A stretch of 64,000 bases of DNA from Aaosphaeria pasadenensis (GCA_022813625.1 JAKLMB010000005.1:1240001-1304000), one strand, 5' to 3'. Shown: positions 22,424 to 34,488, counted from the first letter of the stretch. Made by a program: numbers and translations. The notes: a model not told the origin generated them from the letters alone.

Positions 22424-24234
22424 GTTGTGATGAAGTGGCTTCGAGGATTTGCGCAGCAAAAAGAAGGACTGGTTTAAAAATGAATGTGACTAGCACAAAT
22501 CTCTGAAATGAATGGAACAAAAGAAGAATGAAGTGAATGAGAAGGTTGGTAGCGAAGGTAAAGATCTGAGCAAGACTGGCATCATTGATATTTTATACAT
22601 TGTTGCTTGATATGTATAACGGCCCGTGGTCAGGAGAGCATAACGCATCCCGTGGGTACTGTGTGTATGCGTAACGCCTGATAAACTCCAAACATAGGCG
22701 CCGACAGTGGGGATACCGATTGTACAACAATGCCGAATGCGGTGTGTTCCGCCAGAGACGCGGGAGCGGCGACAGCCTACATGACAGGGCGTTAGTTCAA
22801 TCGTCTCTCATTGTAGGGAAATAATCTCAAGTAGCCTAACGTTTCGAAAGACTCAGGGCATTGTTTACTAAAGTCGCTAATCAGATCCACGGGTGGTGAA
22901 AACAATTTATCGGAAGGAAGCCAGATGTTTCATACTGGGGTTGGGCTCTTGGCACCCGCTTCAGACAAAATGACGGGAGTTAGAGATGACGCGACATGCT
23001 ATTTTATAGTCTCGAAAGGAAAAGATAGACACCTAAGCGCGTGGTGTGTTGTTGTCCAATATTGTGATTCGGAAGAATGTAGCCATCCACGGAGAATTCT
23101 AGAACCATCGCAAGCATCACCCACTCCAAAATGTACTCCGTACTAGGATTTTTGATTTTTCCATACTTTGTCGAAGAGCATTTTTCAACGAAAGACAAAA
23201 TAAAAGAGAGGTGCTTCTTGGCCGAAGAGAAGCTTACGTAGTTGTTCTGTGGGGAGTTGTGTTTATCGTGCCGATCGTTATACCGCATATTGTGGACCTT
23301 CAACATCATGATGCACTTCTCGTAAACGCTACACAGTAGACGCTTGCTTGTGCGACATTATTTCTCCTCCAAGTTGTCGATACAACGTCCCATCAATTGT
23401 CTGAGTATCACAGTTTTGGAGCATTCCTGCCATCATATTTATTATCTCCATGCAGGGAAGCCCTGCCAACATTGAGCAAGTTAGTTTTGAGACACTGGAG
23501 TTTGCTGAACTTTTCCTCTACAACTGTCTTTAAGTCTGAGAAAAAATAGCTGTATTTCTTTCTTGATATCCGTTTCGTATGCTGGAATCCATTTCCCGCA
23601 GATCCAAGCATCAGAACCACGAAAGTGTTCAGTGTTGTGTGACGCTGCCCGTGCGCGAACAGATATAGTAACACTACAAGGGGCACGATGGTCGTCAACG
23701 AAATCTCCATCTGGCGGTACTACGCGTGGCAGCCGTGATGAAAAGGGCAGATAGATGGGGAGAGGTAGGGTATGTCTAGGATGAAGTTGATCGTAATCTT
23801 CTCTTTCTTTGAAAACATCGATCGAATCGCCCCAGCCCACTTCGGATTACAGCGCAGGTTCCGTATCAAAGACATCATGACTCTATGAAGCCAGAGAGTG
23901 GGGTCGCTGTTGTTTCGCCCCTGGAATTTTCAATGATTTCTGCCTATTGGAAGTCCAAGTTCCCCTATTACTCCAGAGTATGTTGGATAAAGTTTCCATG
24001 TTTAATGAAACAGCAAATCTTGTGAGTGTCGGCACTCACGCATGAAATTTGAGAATAAAGTGCGACAGCTGAAGCGCATCGTATTTTGACGCTCATCGTC
24101 TCAACCATGTGCTCATGAAGCCTGGAACTGCTTTAAGTTTTCTAGGTATTATAGATGTCGGTTCATGAATCTAATTACCGAGGAGACTATATTTATTTCA
24201 CTTCAACGGCGATCTATAGGAATTGAAGCATTCT
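22424..24234. other. Intergenic, no gene supported
   Basis: The first 180 nt are the pectate lyase leader and promoter. The rest has short frames only. One minus-strand frame starting near 23710 begins with a hydrophobic segment (MEISLTTIVPLVVLLYLF) but has no further support. Confidence 0.4.
22591..22597 (-). promoter_or_regulatory. TATA box of the pectate lyase gene
   Basis: TATAAAA on the minus strand, about 170 nt upstream of the ATG at 22423. Confidence 0.45.
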
Positions 24235-25914
24235 TCATCTTCTGGTGACCTCAAGCATCAACCGATGACCCCTCGGTGCAATATTGAAACGATCTTCGAT
24301 CTCCATCTCCCATGCCTTCATCTCTGATCTGATCCTTAACTTCAGCCCAGCACGCATGATTGCGCTCACAGCTAGATACAACTCTGCTTAAGCCAAGTTC
24401 TGGCCGATACAATTTCGACGGCCAAGACTAAATGGCATAAGAGAGGCTTCCATAGCCTCGGTGCTCTGCAACCATCGCTCAGGAGCGAATTGATCAGGGT
24501 TGGGAAACACTGCTGGATTTCGATGGTGAACCCAGTTCTGCATACCGACTACAGTACCTGTTGGCAAGTTGTACTCGTCTATATGCATAGGCTCCAAGAG
24601 GATGCGGGGAAGGGTTGATACAATCGTAGGGAAGCGTCGGAATGTCTCTTTAATAACAGCGTTCAGATAGGGATGTTGACGAAGTGCGGTCATGTCACCT
24701 GGCGGCAAAGCGTTGACTTCAGTGTACAAGCGTTCCTGAATATGCTCATTCCCCGGCAGCGACAGCGCGTACAGGAGATACGTCAAAGTTGAAGATGTTG
24801 TCCCGCTTCCTACGAACATGTAGCCCATAGCTTCTTCAACTCGTTCCTTGTGGTTCAGACGGCGACCCAGGAAGCCATCGATACCTGTGGCTATCGGTGA
24901 AATGAGATACTTCTCACCAGAAGACGACTTCTCCAGGAAGTGGTCGACCATGATCCTAGATTGTTCTTCCCAGTATTGTTGGTTTCGATAAGCGTCGCCA
25001 ATAAACCCAGGTACCTTGACACCGAGCCTGGTAGAACGTAGGAAAGGGAGAACGCCGTCGAAGATGAGGGTGGGGGCACTGCCGTCCATTGCATGCAAGA
25101 GCTTGAGTGAATCAGCTACACCATCCGGTCCTTCGGAGTCTTTGGCAAAGGCAGCCTTGCAGATTTTTCGAAGCTGTACAGGCCACACAACTTATAAGCA
25201 TCGGCAGTGCCTGTGTCTGAAGTAGTAGCTTCAATAAGCAGGCGTTGTGCAAGGCTCTCTGCCTTTTGTTGTACCAAGCTCTCTAGCTTGCCAACAGCTT
25301 GAGAAGCATAAGGTGGGCTACTCAATTTACGACGTGCTGCATGCTCAGTGGGATTGCTGTTCACATTTTAGCAACGTTTCAACTCGTTATTGTAGCATTT
25401 CTTCCGTACGTCATCTGAAAAATGTTGTTCTTGCCAACGAATGTAGCATTGGCGTAGAAAGAAGGATCTTTTACAACCGGTTTTGAGTTGGCGTAGATTG
25501 TCCGAATGTGGCGCCAACTGGCGATTGATACCTCGTTAGGGTCTATACGAACAATATCCCCATACTTGTGGTGTAACGCATCAATTGCCTCCATACGCAC
25601 CCAAATCAACACTGGGAATGGGGACTCTGTAGTAGTATCGTGGACTCATATAAGCTCGGCGGCCCTTGACCCCTTCGACCGCAAGCGTCAGATTCGACAG
25701 TCGAGCTGCAAAAGGGCCAGGTACACGCCGTAACGAATTCCAAAAGATATGACGTATCAACTAATATTGTGAGTATGGAGACAGGCTTTCCAAGAGGTAA
25801 TAACATGGTAGATGCACGTACGACGAAAACAAAGGAGCACAAGATGAGGACTACAACCGATACGATAAAGAACGGATGAGAGGTGGAATTCTCCAGCACG
25901 GTTCTAAATGCCAT
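24235..25914 (-). pseudogene. Cytochrome P450 pseudogene with several lesions
   Basis: A recognisable microsomal P450 running from the ATG at 25914 (membrane anchor HPFFIVSVVVLILCSFVFVV) to a ghost stop at 24237. The heme loop FSLGRRNCIGQNLA, the ExxR helix KETFRRFP and the I-helix VGSGTTSS are intact. Lesions seen: (1) TAA at 24388-24390 right after GQNLA, with 50 further codons in the same frame (AELYLAVSAIMRAGLK to RGHRLMLEVTRR) matching a normal P450 end; (2) a missing base in the T-run at 25164-25168 that shifts the frame between DAYKLCGLYSFE and ICKAAFAKD; (3) two TGA codons in the RLRSKGSRAAELI region near 25,640-25,690, unless an unseen intron removes them. One intron (GTACGG donor, near 25,400) joins IFQMT to NPTEHAARRKL. 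It is head-to-head with the MFS gene. Confidence 0.85.
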
Positions 25915-26422
25915 GATTCTCTCAGTAGGTGAAGTGGAACTCTGGGTAGATGCTAGTGAACAGATCAAGAACAAAGGCGATTAGATAAAGTTCCCCAGAT
26001 TACCCGTTATGCACCCCAGAAGAACCTAGAACAACCGCTATGTGCTGCCGGCCATCCTCATGCGAGGTACCAAGCTGCGGATCCACTGGGAATTCAAAAT
26101 CGGATCGGGATGTGGAGTCAATTATGCAGCAATGCATTGATGCATGTCTTTGTGTATTTGAGCAACCACCATTGTACAGCAGCTGTGGAGTAGTAGGTCG
26201 TGAAGTGGAGTTGAAACGTGCAGGCTACTGCAGGGCTGCATTGGTGCTACTCTGATCGAGTATCAGACTCCCCGGATTCCAGAGATAAACATGAGATCTT
26301 AGTATAACCATACTCAAGTATATTATACGAGTACAATTACTTGCTGTCTGCTTTATCTCGCAACGAAAGACATTTGTTCTGTCCTATAATACTTGTGCTG
26401 CTTAGAAACCAACAATCCAAAA
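25915..26422. other. Divergent promoter region between P450 pseudogene and MFS gene
   Basis: 508 nt between two start codons pointing away from each other. The arrangement suggests the two genes were once co-regulated. I cannot name a factor-binding site. Confidence 0.5.
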
Positions 26423-28488
26423 ATGCAAGATAAGAACGATAATGTCCAGGCTCACGAAGATGGATTCACGACTACCCACAATAACAATGAAGTGCATATC
26501 CATGCTAGAACGCTCATTGCAGTGGCGGTACGGCATCTAGATCTTATTCAATGATGATGGCGACTGACCTAGTTACTTCATAGGCCACATGCACCGTCGT
26601 CTTTGCTCAACTGATGTCATTAGTTGGAAGCGCTCTGCTAGCTCAGACCACGGCGACCTTACTGGGCAGTCCGGATCACTATATTTGGTTTGCGTCGGTC
26701 ATCACAATTATAACACTGGCGACCATCCTTCCTTGTAGTCAAGCCGCCGATTACTGGGGTCGCAAGATAGTAGATCAAACTACAACTGTAGGAGGAGTAG
26801 TCGGAACCATCGTTGTGTCGCGATCACAAAACATCTCAACTGCAATCGCTAGGGTTTGGCTTATCGGTTTAGCTTTCGGCTGCCAGTACCCGTGCTATGC
26901 CATACCCTCCGAAGTCCTTCATCGCAAGCACCGAGCGTACGGACAGGCTGTTGCAAACATCGTCTCCGGCATGGGCGCTGTCACAGGTATACTCGTTGGT
27001 GGCGCCCTGATACGCAATGAGAACGCCCAAGGATTTCGAACCTTCTGGTACATCAACTGTAGTTTTTTCGTTCTCGGTCTTGTCGGTATCCAATTTGGCT
27101 ACAATCCTCCGTTACGAGAGCTCCAAGTCTCCTTGACTACAGCCCAGAAGCTTCAGTCCATGGACTGGATTGGCAATCTGATAATTGCTCTCGGCCTGAT
27201 ATTCCTCTACCTTGGTTTACAATGGTCTAGTAATCCATATAGCTGGACCGACGGCCATGTTCTGGGTCCATTCATCACTGGTGTATGCTTACTGGCGGCC
27301 TTTTGTGCATATGAATGGCGCGGTACTACCCAAGGTATTCTTCATCACGGCTTGTTTGGAGACCGTAACTTTCCCTTTTCCATCGTCATGGTCTTCGTGG
27401 AAGGCACGGCATTCATAACGGCAAATGCCTTCTTCGTGTTTGAGCTCGTGGTTGTGCAGCACCTTGATCCCTTTGATGGTGGTCTTCGATTTGCGGTCCT
27501 GTTTCTCCTCGCTATGGCTTCCTCGTTCGTTGTAGGGGTTTATACCACACTGACACGCCAAATCCGTGAACCGCTCGCTCTTGAGTTCTCTTTGTTGATG
27601 GTTTTCAATGTCGTAATGGCATTTTTCAGAGAGACTTTGCCTCTTGCGAATGCTTATGGCTATGCCTGCATCGGTGGTGCAAGTATCGGCTGCATCCTTA
27701 CAAATGCTATGGTTGCAGCACAAATGAGCACCCCGAAGGAGATGATATCGGTCAATTCTGGCCTTGTCACGGCTATGAGGTCACTTGGCGGTGCCACTGG
27801 ACTCTCAATTAGCAATGCTGTCTTCAACAACAAACTCAAAGTCGAGTTGCCGATGAGAGTCGCAGCAGCGGCGGTGTCTCAAGGGCTTTCTCCGCAGGAC
27901 ATTGGTCGCTTTATTGGGGCTTTCACCACGCAAAACCAAGCGGCTCTACACGAGATACCTGGCGTTACTCCGCAGGTTCTCGCTGCATCAGGAAAAGCTT
28001 TGACGGAGGCGTTCAGAGTTTCATTCTGTAACACCTGGATCACAGCCGCTGCATTCAGTGCTGTAGGGATAGTATGTAAGTAATTGAAATACTTGGTCTT
28101 GCTTCGTACTGACTGACTGTGTGCCCAAGCTGCGCTTTTCCTTTGGAACCCGAAAGCTCAATTTACCAACTACATCGATGCACTAGCAGAAGACGAGGTT
28201 TTGGAGGCTCAAGAAAGAGAGCAGAGATTGGAGTTGGAGGAACAGAAGTCCAGTGTCAAAGGTTGGAGGTCGTCAATTAGGTCATCGGCTTGTACACTGA
28301 TGCTGGTTATCCTGCACTTGTTTCATACAGGACCTACAGATCGCATTTATGTTAACTTTGCGCGACCGTCATCTCATTTAGCCTTGCCTCGCAAAACTCT
28401 AGCATCGGCAGCTAAACCTAGGCGAATGTGGGGAACGCGGCAAATGCAGATGATCGGAAGGAAGTTTCGCAAAGGGATATGGAGATAG
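26423..28488 (+). CDS. TRI12/siderophore-type MFS transporter
   Basis: A 14-helix-type major facilitator of the fungal TRI12 group, which exports toxins or moves siderophores across the plasma membrane. Exons are 26423-26527, 26584-28075 and 28130-28488, giving 651 aa. The N-terminus is cytosolic and His/Asn-rich. The first helices include ATCTVVFAQLMSLVGSALLAQ. The loop after helix 2 reads AADYWGRK, the MFS signature. AFGCQYPCYAIPSEV and the Gly-rich GMGAVTGILVGGALI helix are typical. SVNSGLVTAMRSLGGATGLS is the conserved late motif of the group. After the last helix (ALFLWNPKAQ) the tail is about 110 residues, longer than usual, so an intron or earlier end near 28,260-28,330 is possible. 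Substrate unknown. Confidence 0.88.
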
Positions 28489-29805
28489 TAACCGATTTCA
28501 AGCTTTTTATATGCCACTCCAGCCAGTAAGGATGTTAGGAAACACAACTTGCAATATATTCGACCGTTTTTGTTCAGAGGACAACTTGAACGGTCTGATT
28601 GGCTTGATTGCCTCCAGTCAAAGTTAGATATTACTTAACCCGGGAGAATGCTCGGCTGGTATTCTTGAGTAGTGCTTCTTTTGGTAAGGCCGATCTTCCA
28701 TAGCGGCAAGCTACTCATACGTTGATTCCAGGGCCCAAATTCATTCATAGACCAAGGTAAGTAAGTCGTAAATTGTACCTCTTCAAGGTGGCACATAGCT
28801 TTGATTATTGTCAAGATCAATTCCTTAATTATGACCTTCTATCTCCAATCTCGCGCTTCGTTGCGATGGCCCTACTACACACAGGAGCTTATTCAGTGAC
28901 AGATCTTAACGTAATGATCTTGACAGTGATGAGCAGGACAATACAAGCTATTTTCACAATCCTACACAACTGAGATGATAAATTCAATGACTGTTCGAGT
29001 AGTAGAGCAATGCGCGTCCATACATGAGTTTGTTTTGATACTCTTTCTATTTGTACTCTATTTAGGTTTGCTCAACCTCGTGTCCCAAATTGGTAGGAGC
29101 ACAATGCCTGCGTGTCTCACGACAATGATGCATAACATAGCAGACTTTCTTGGATTTTTGAATGTCTTCTCATGAATACACTGTTGACTTCATGTATTGC
29201 CTGAGTACGCCACAATTGTTTATACCGGCTGACCCGGTCGGTGACAAATCCTTACAAGACGTTACCGAAGCACATTGGCATCCAACACAGCTCCAGATCC
29301 GCGCTGACATGATTGGACAATCATTGATCTTCCCCTCTGCCTTGTGCTCTCTCTTTTCTTTTTCATGGGAGATCGTCACCCGAATTTGCGGAAGGCGCCA
29401 TGTTATCTTTCTTGCTTTTAAAGCGGGGGATAGGTGGTAAAAAGCATTGCGAGTGGGGTTTTCGAAGAACGTACGTCATTGGCACCAGCGAAACATTCAA
29501 CCAACCGTCACTACTGGAGGCTAGGGAATCGAGAGAACGGGGGCGTATCCACCAATTCCAGACGCCAAACTGGAAATTGACCATCGCAAATTTGCAAACA
29601 GAAACAACCCCATGCTGACTGAAAATGAGTTGTGCGGGACCCGCATCGGAGCTTCTTGTTATTAAGACCTGGGCATTTGCTCTCCCACGCGCGTTTCATT
29701 GAACCTCGTCTCAACCACCACCACGCCCACCAAACAACACAACATATTTCAATAGCTCTCGCAAGATCATTTAAAAGATTCTAAAAACCACAGAAACCAG
29801 CAAAA
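28489..29805. other. Intergenic, no gene supported
   Basis: 1.3 kb with only short frames. One at 28975-29175 contains a hydrophobic stretch but has no domain. The last 100 nt are the ABM gene leader, which is CA-rich. Confidence 0.45.
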
Positions 29806-30319
29806 ATGGTTTACACAATCGTCGTTCATCTCTACGCCAAAGATGACCAGGAGTCCATCACGAAGCTGAAGGCCAAGCTCATCGAGGCGAGCCAAGTCTA
29901 CAGCAAAGACCGCGAGACATTGAGCTGGTTCGTGATGCAGGATGTGAGCGACCCAAAGAAGTTCACTATCGTTGAGAGGTATCAGTACGAGAGCGTAAGT
30001 TTACCAGACTCCCAGGCTCCGCCGGATCGAGGCTTCGATCATGGACATTGCTAACACGTGACATAGAGCCAAAAATACCACCTCGAGGTATGTCTTACGA
30101 ATAGGAAGGGAATTAATCTGTTTTATGGTATATAACAGTGCTAACACACACAAGAACCCATACTGGAAAACCTTCGACCCCTACGTCAACCCACTTCTTG
30201 AGAAGCCCATGGATCTCCGCAGGTTCAACGAACTCGATACGGGCAACGTCGGAGGACACTACCACGAGGAGGCAGAGGGCGACACTACAGTTGCAACCAT
30301 GTACAACGAGACAACTTAG
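29806..30319 (+). CDS. ABM-domain (antibiotic biosynthesis monooxygenase-like) protein
   Basis: A small dimeric alpha-beta barrel protein of 124 aa in three exons: 29806-29994, 30067-30087 and 30155-30319. The start VYTIVVHLYAKDD forms the first strand of the ferredoxin-like fold. SWFVMQDVSDPKKFTIVERY is the core of the ABM domain, followed by SQKYHLE and NPYWKTFDPYV, a helix and strand typical of fungal members. The middle exon is only 21 nt (seven codons). Both introns have good donors (GTAAGT, GTATGT) and CTAAC branch sites, and the frame is kept. Family members act as cofactor-free monooxygenases, heme or quinone handlers, or have no known activity, so no reaction is given. Confidence 0.85.
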
Positions 30320-30931
30320 ATTTCCTTTCATCTTAACTCTTTGAAAATTATGTTATGGCGACATGGCGATACGACCCATCTGGGATTATTTCGGCCGGTG
30401 GAACGGAAAATGCAGTAACGATTATTTCGGACTTCTAATATTATACTATCAAGCTGAAAACTAGCACGAAAGGCATAAGAGATACGACAAGTGGATGACT
30501 TCCCGGCTGCTTACCGTTTCTCATACTATTGCATTACAGATTCGGTCCTAGCTTTTACTGCGAATCCCCTGCAGCCTTCTCTCCTTGGACGATTTGGAAT
30601 TCCATAGCTCGGATGCAGGGCAATTAATTTCACAGCCACGCGAAACCGATATTGAAGATCATATCTAGATCCATCTACTTCGTCCTCGGCAACAACATGA
30701 TTTGCTGACCATATATTAAGGGAACCCTCGCTTCCCCAGATTGAAGAGAACGGCTACGGCAACTTTGCGATCCGCGAGAAGGATTGCATCGGGTTTCCAG
30801 TTCAAAGCAAAAAGCTCACATTATGTGATGAAGAATGTGTATTGATCTTGACAGGTTATTCTAACTACTGATAGGAAATGGCTCCATTGACTTGAGCCTT
30901 GCTAGTATCCTATTCGAGACTTTTGATACAA
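30320..30931. other. Convergent intergenic spacer
   Basis: About 610 nt between converging genes, probably 3' UTRs. No gene seen. Confidence 0.5.
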
Positions 30932-31607
30932 TCACGCACTGAAGGCACGTTCCTTGACAGCAGGCTTTACGACCTGGAAGTCGACGCACGACTCATACGT
31001 CTGCTTTGCGCCGGTTCCAAACCACCACCATTGAAGGACCTAAAAATCAACATCAGCTTACCACCTTCACGGAAACCAAATTCGGAAGAGATAGACTTAC
31101 ACAATCACCAGCAGTCGCGCACTTCTCCTCCAAGCCCGTCGGCACCTTAATGCTGAACTCCTTCTGGTCGAGCGGGGCGTCCTTCTCGGTCCTGCCAGGC
31201 GCATACCCCTTACTCCACACCTTCAACATATCCCCGACGATCGTGTTTGTCTTCGTGTCAACGATGCTCACGTTCGCGCTGCCCTCGTGCGGAATACGAA
31301 GCCACACCTTGATCGGGACCTCCTGGCCGGCAGTCCACTTCTGAACGTTGGCAGCGTTGTCGGCGAATTGGAGGCCCTTGCAGAGCCAGAGATTGCAGAG
31401 CGCCGGCTTGTAGTTTTTGTCTTTGGCGGCGGCGGGCGGGAGTGCTTCGACGTAGGAGGTGTTGTCTGAGTTGATCTGAGAGGCGACGCCAGAGCCGCAG
31501 TTTGCGGTCAGTGTTGCGCCGGTCGGGCGGGAGGGGGGAGATTGGATGAGGCCGTGGCTGAGGACGGCGGGGATCAGGGCTACGATGGCGGCGGCGGAGA
31601 AGTACAT
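30932..31607 (-). CDS. Secreted LPMO, probable AA16 family
   Basis: Two exons, 31607-31101 and 31039-30932, giving 204 aa. A 17-residue signal peptide leaves His18 as the mature N-terminus (HGLIQSPPSRPTG), as copper monooxygenases require. NLWLCKGLQFADNAANVQ, then the RIPHEGSANVSIVDTKTNT segment with a probable second copper His, fit the AA16 family, which attacks cellulose. The intron (31040-31100, GTAAGT donor, TTTAG acceptor) restores GDCVLQWWWFGTGAKQTYE and the final SCVDF Cys. Without it the protein would read through into nonsense. Family AA16 is assigned from memory of conserved blocks. Another chitin-binding-type or LPMO-like family remains possible. There is no CBM or GPI signal. A longer upstream start at 31745 is rejected because it would bury the signal peptide. 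Confidence 0.85.
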
Positions 31608-32394
31608 GGCGATATTATGATGGATAGAATCGTGCGAGGGATGTGTGGTGAGATCGATGTTGATGTGGGGACAGAGACATTCTCGATAAATCTGGGTTCG
31701 TCTTTTATATCTGAGTTTTCTGTATACATGGTAATGCCTTCTCAATTTCTAAGCGACATATGGGTTTATATGAAGTTTAGAGACTGTTTGGTTGTTCTTC
31801 TATGGTAGCCATGGGGTGTGGACAAATGGGAAGGGGTGAGGTAAATTGCATTTTCGGTAGATTGTCCTCCCGACTCCATAGACCGGGGCGGAAAAGGTCG
31901 TTGTCAATATATCCAAATATCTTTCTACCGAACATTACCGCGACGATCACAGCACCGTGCTGACAACAGTCAATGGGGGCGGTGCAGAGAGAGTTGTTCA
32001 AAGTATAAACGCAGATAAAGCAAGCAAGACTCGAATGAATCGGTTGCCCGAAACAATAACAATAGGAATTGTCGGGAAGTGATCAAACGACTCAGATGGA
32101 CTGATTCCTGCTTAAAGAAGTAATCGGTTGATTGAAAGACGTAAGTACCATGATATCATACAAAATAGAAGCCAATAGATCGGGTATTTGTGGTGAGTAT
32201 TGCTATTCCCTTCGATGCTTTGGAACAATAGCAAAGTAAATCGACATTCGTAGCCAGTATGCGCCCATGCCTGACTCTAGACGTCATGCAATCTGGTTTT
32301 GCTCCCTGAGAAGAACCTCCTTGATCACAATGTCTTCAACAAGGTCCGGTAGCGCAGAGTCCCCCGTGTAACATTCATCGATTGTAGTCTTAGA
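31608..32394. other. Intergenic, no gene supported
   Basis: Holds the promoter of the LPMO gene and, near 32,300, the 3' flank of the small membrane protein gene. No gene seen. Confidence 0.5.
31703..31709 (-). promoter_or_regulatory. TATA box of the probable AA16 gene
   Basis: TATAAAA on the minus strand, about 100 nt upstream of the ATG at 31607. Confidence 0.45.
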
Positions 32395-32865
32395 TCAATC
32401 GCGATGTTTCATGGTCTTTGCTACCACGATGCCCAGGATCATCATGCAGAAGAATGCGGTCATGAAAGTGGCCGCAACCATGAAGCAACAGTGACGCTCA
32501 TTCTCGCGGCGCTCTCTGGCTTGCAATTGCACATCGCACTGTTCGCAGTGCACATGCGGTTTCGGTCTGAAAACACCAGCGATTGTCTGTGCAAGGGTTT
32601 CGGGCTCTTGTGCGGGGCCTGGGCTTGCGGTAGGTTGGCTGGCCGTGTGCGCATGAAGCTCAACGTCGTCTTGAGGGACGGCAGCGTACTGTTGGTGACG
32701 TCAAATTGCGGTCCAAGCGATCATCATGCTTGAATCAAGTGTCTATGAGCAAGGACTTACTGCTGAATTCGATCCAGATGGCGGATATTGATTTACTGGA
32801 TGGTCGTGGACTACATCATCGTAGGCCGGTGCTGCGTCTTGCTGTTGCAAAAATGGTAGGCCCAT
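32395..32865 (-). CDS. Small Cys/His-rich single-pass membrane protein, unknown
   Basis: Two exons, 32865-32761 and 32688-32395, giving 132 aa. The intron (32689-32760) has a GTAAGT donor and a CAACAG acceptor and joins in phase 0. The N-terminal half is soluble and rich in Pro, Gln, Asp, Ala and His (QQQDAAPAYDDVVHDHP, then VPQDDVELHAHTASQ). HVHCEQCDVQLQARERR follows, with a CxxC pair, then HCC. A single hydrophobic segment comes next (CFMVAATFMTAFFCMMILGIVVA), ending in a short basic tail KTMKHRD. This is the topology of a tail-anchored membrane protein with a possible metal-binding knuckle beside the membrane. I do not recognise a family. The unbroken splice join and organised domain order make a real gene likely. 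Confidence 0.68.
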
Positions 32866-34488
32866 GCTGCTAGAACTATGGTGAACAATAGTAAATATAT
32901 ATGAACAGATGCTGCTATGGCCAAAACCCTAGAGATCAGGATATGGGACGTGTTTTATGATGTCTCTGTTCCATTCAGCTGATCTTCCTGCTATGAGTAG
33001 GATCTCGGTTGGACTGATGATGGAGGGCTGTGCTGCGCCGCGTCATCCGAGCGCCACAAGTCTCTCGACGAGTAAGATCACACCCTTTGTGTATTAGAGC
33101 TGTTGCCTGGACGCCTTACACGAATTTTTCCTGAGTAGGTCAGAAACATGGAGGTGCAGGATTTGGTTGTAAGTACGAGGTACGAGTACTTATCGGTGAT
33201 TGCTCTCTGATAAGATACTACCGTATTGAAACAATCCGGGGCTGCGTAAAGGAATGGAGGTGCTGCATACAAATATCTGGCGTCTTTTTTTATTGATAGG
33301 ACTGCACCGCCCAATGGACGAAATCTGTCGTTTCTTTGAGCATGTTCAGTGTGTACGATGAGTACAAGTACTCCATACAAGTAGGTTGTTAATGGTGAAT
33401 GGAGAAGCCGGGGTGAACCTGATGCATCAAGCCACCACTAGAATTTGACACGTGACTTATCTCTCCTTATGTCTGTGTCGATTCCCCTCTGATCTCGCTG
33501 TCTCTTCATCCACGCGAAACCAAAATGAAGATTCTCATAAGCATATATGTTTCTTTCGGTTGTGGAGAGCGATTCTCCGTTCCAGCTCCCTACTGACTAC
33601 CTAACAGGGCTACGGCCGGAAGAGCCATGATCTGCAGTGACACAAAATACATCCATCCCATCTCACTTGAGTGAGTACGTACGTACCTACCTATACCAGC
33701 AGGCCAGGTGCGTGCAGAAAACACCAAATACCGATTATTGGAGGATCTAGAGATATACCTCATTTTCTAAACAAGGTTCATTCCACAACATCTTCCAATA
33801 AACTTACCACCGATGTCTGGTCCGACGACTACGACTACGACTACGAGTGGCGACATGGGTATCGCACCAGCACACCAGCAATGTGCTCGTTCTCCTTCCC
33901 TTTTAGCTCAAGAGATAGGGACATAAGCATTGACAAGCGTCGCAGCCGAGGCTTGATCGTGAGCTTAAAAGTTGCTTGACATTGGAATCGCCGGCACTAA
34001 TCGTTATCAACAAATCAAGATTTATGCCTGGAATGGTTTCCCCCGCTTAAGCAGTAATCTTAGACAATTGTCTACTCCGTCCAGGCCCCAGTCATGCTCG
34101 GACGCGGATGGTGTGGGTAAACGAGTATAGGGCTTTGCTCAAAGGGGCAGGTGTGTCACCAAGATTTCGACAATCTATATTGTCATTGCACAGCATAGCA
34201 TGTACCATCCGCCTGAGAGCTTCGCGCATCTTCCACTTTCCGCATCGTGTCGCCATTCTGTTTATCCACACCGTCAGCCTCTACCAGGGGGCGAAGACAC
34301 TAATTCCCTGCCACCACGCATCCTGGACTCCCACAATTTGGATCGCTGACCTTCTTTTCCTGGCAATGAACTTGCGAATACTGCCGAAATGCCGTCATGG
34401 CAGGGTTTACTTCAAATAGCTGCGATTTCGCCATCATTCCTCTTTTCCTGCACTCAGGCCTTCTCATTCCGATTTGACGTTCCCAATT
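32866..34488. other. Intergenic, no gene supported
   Basis: 1.6 kb between divergent genes. It contains a short GACTAC repeat near 33,825-33,845 and scattered short frames. A 102-codon frame at 33671-33979 spans that repeat and is not called. Confidence 0.45.

Noticed and set aside
25379..25612. Treating the P450 fragments as separate small genes
   Set aside because: The fragments are collinear parts of one P450 and join by an intron or by identifiable lesions.
34108..34419. 103-codon frame upstream of the S10 gene
   Set aside because: No domain, and it lies in the gene's promoter region.
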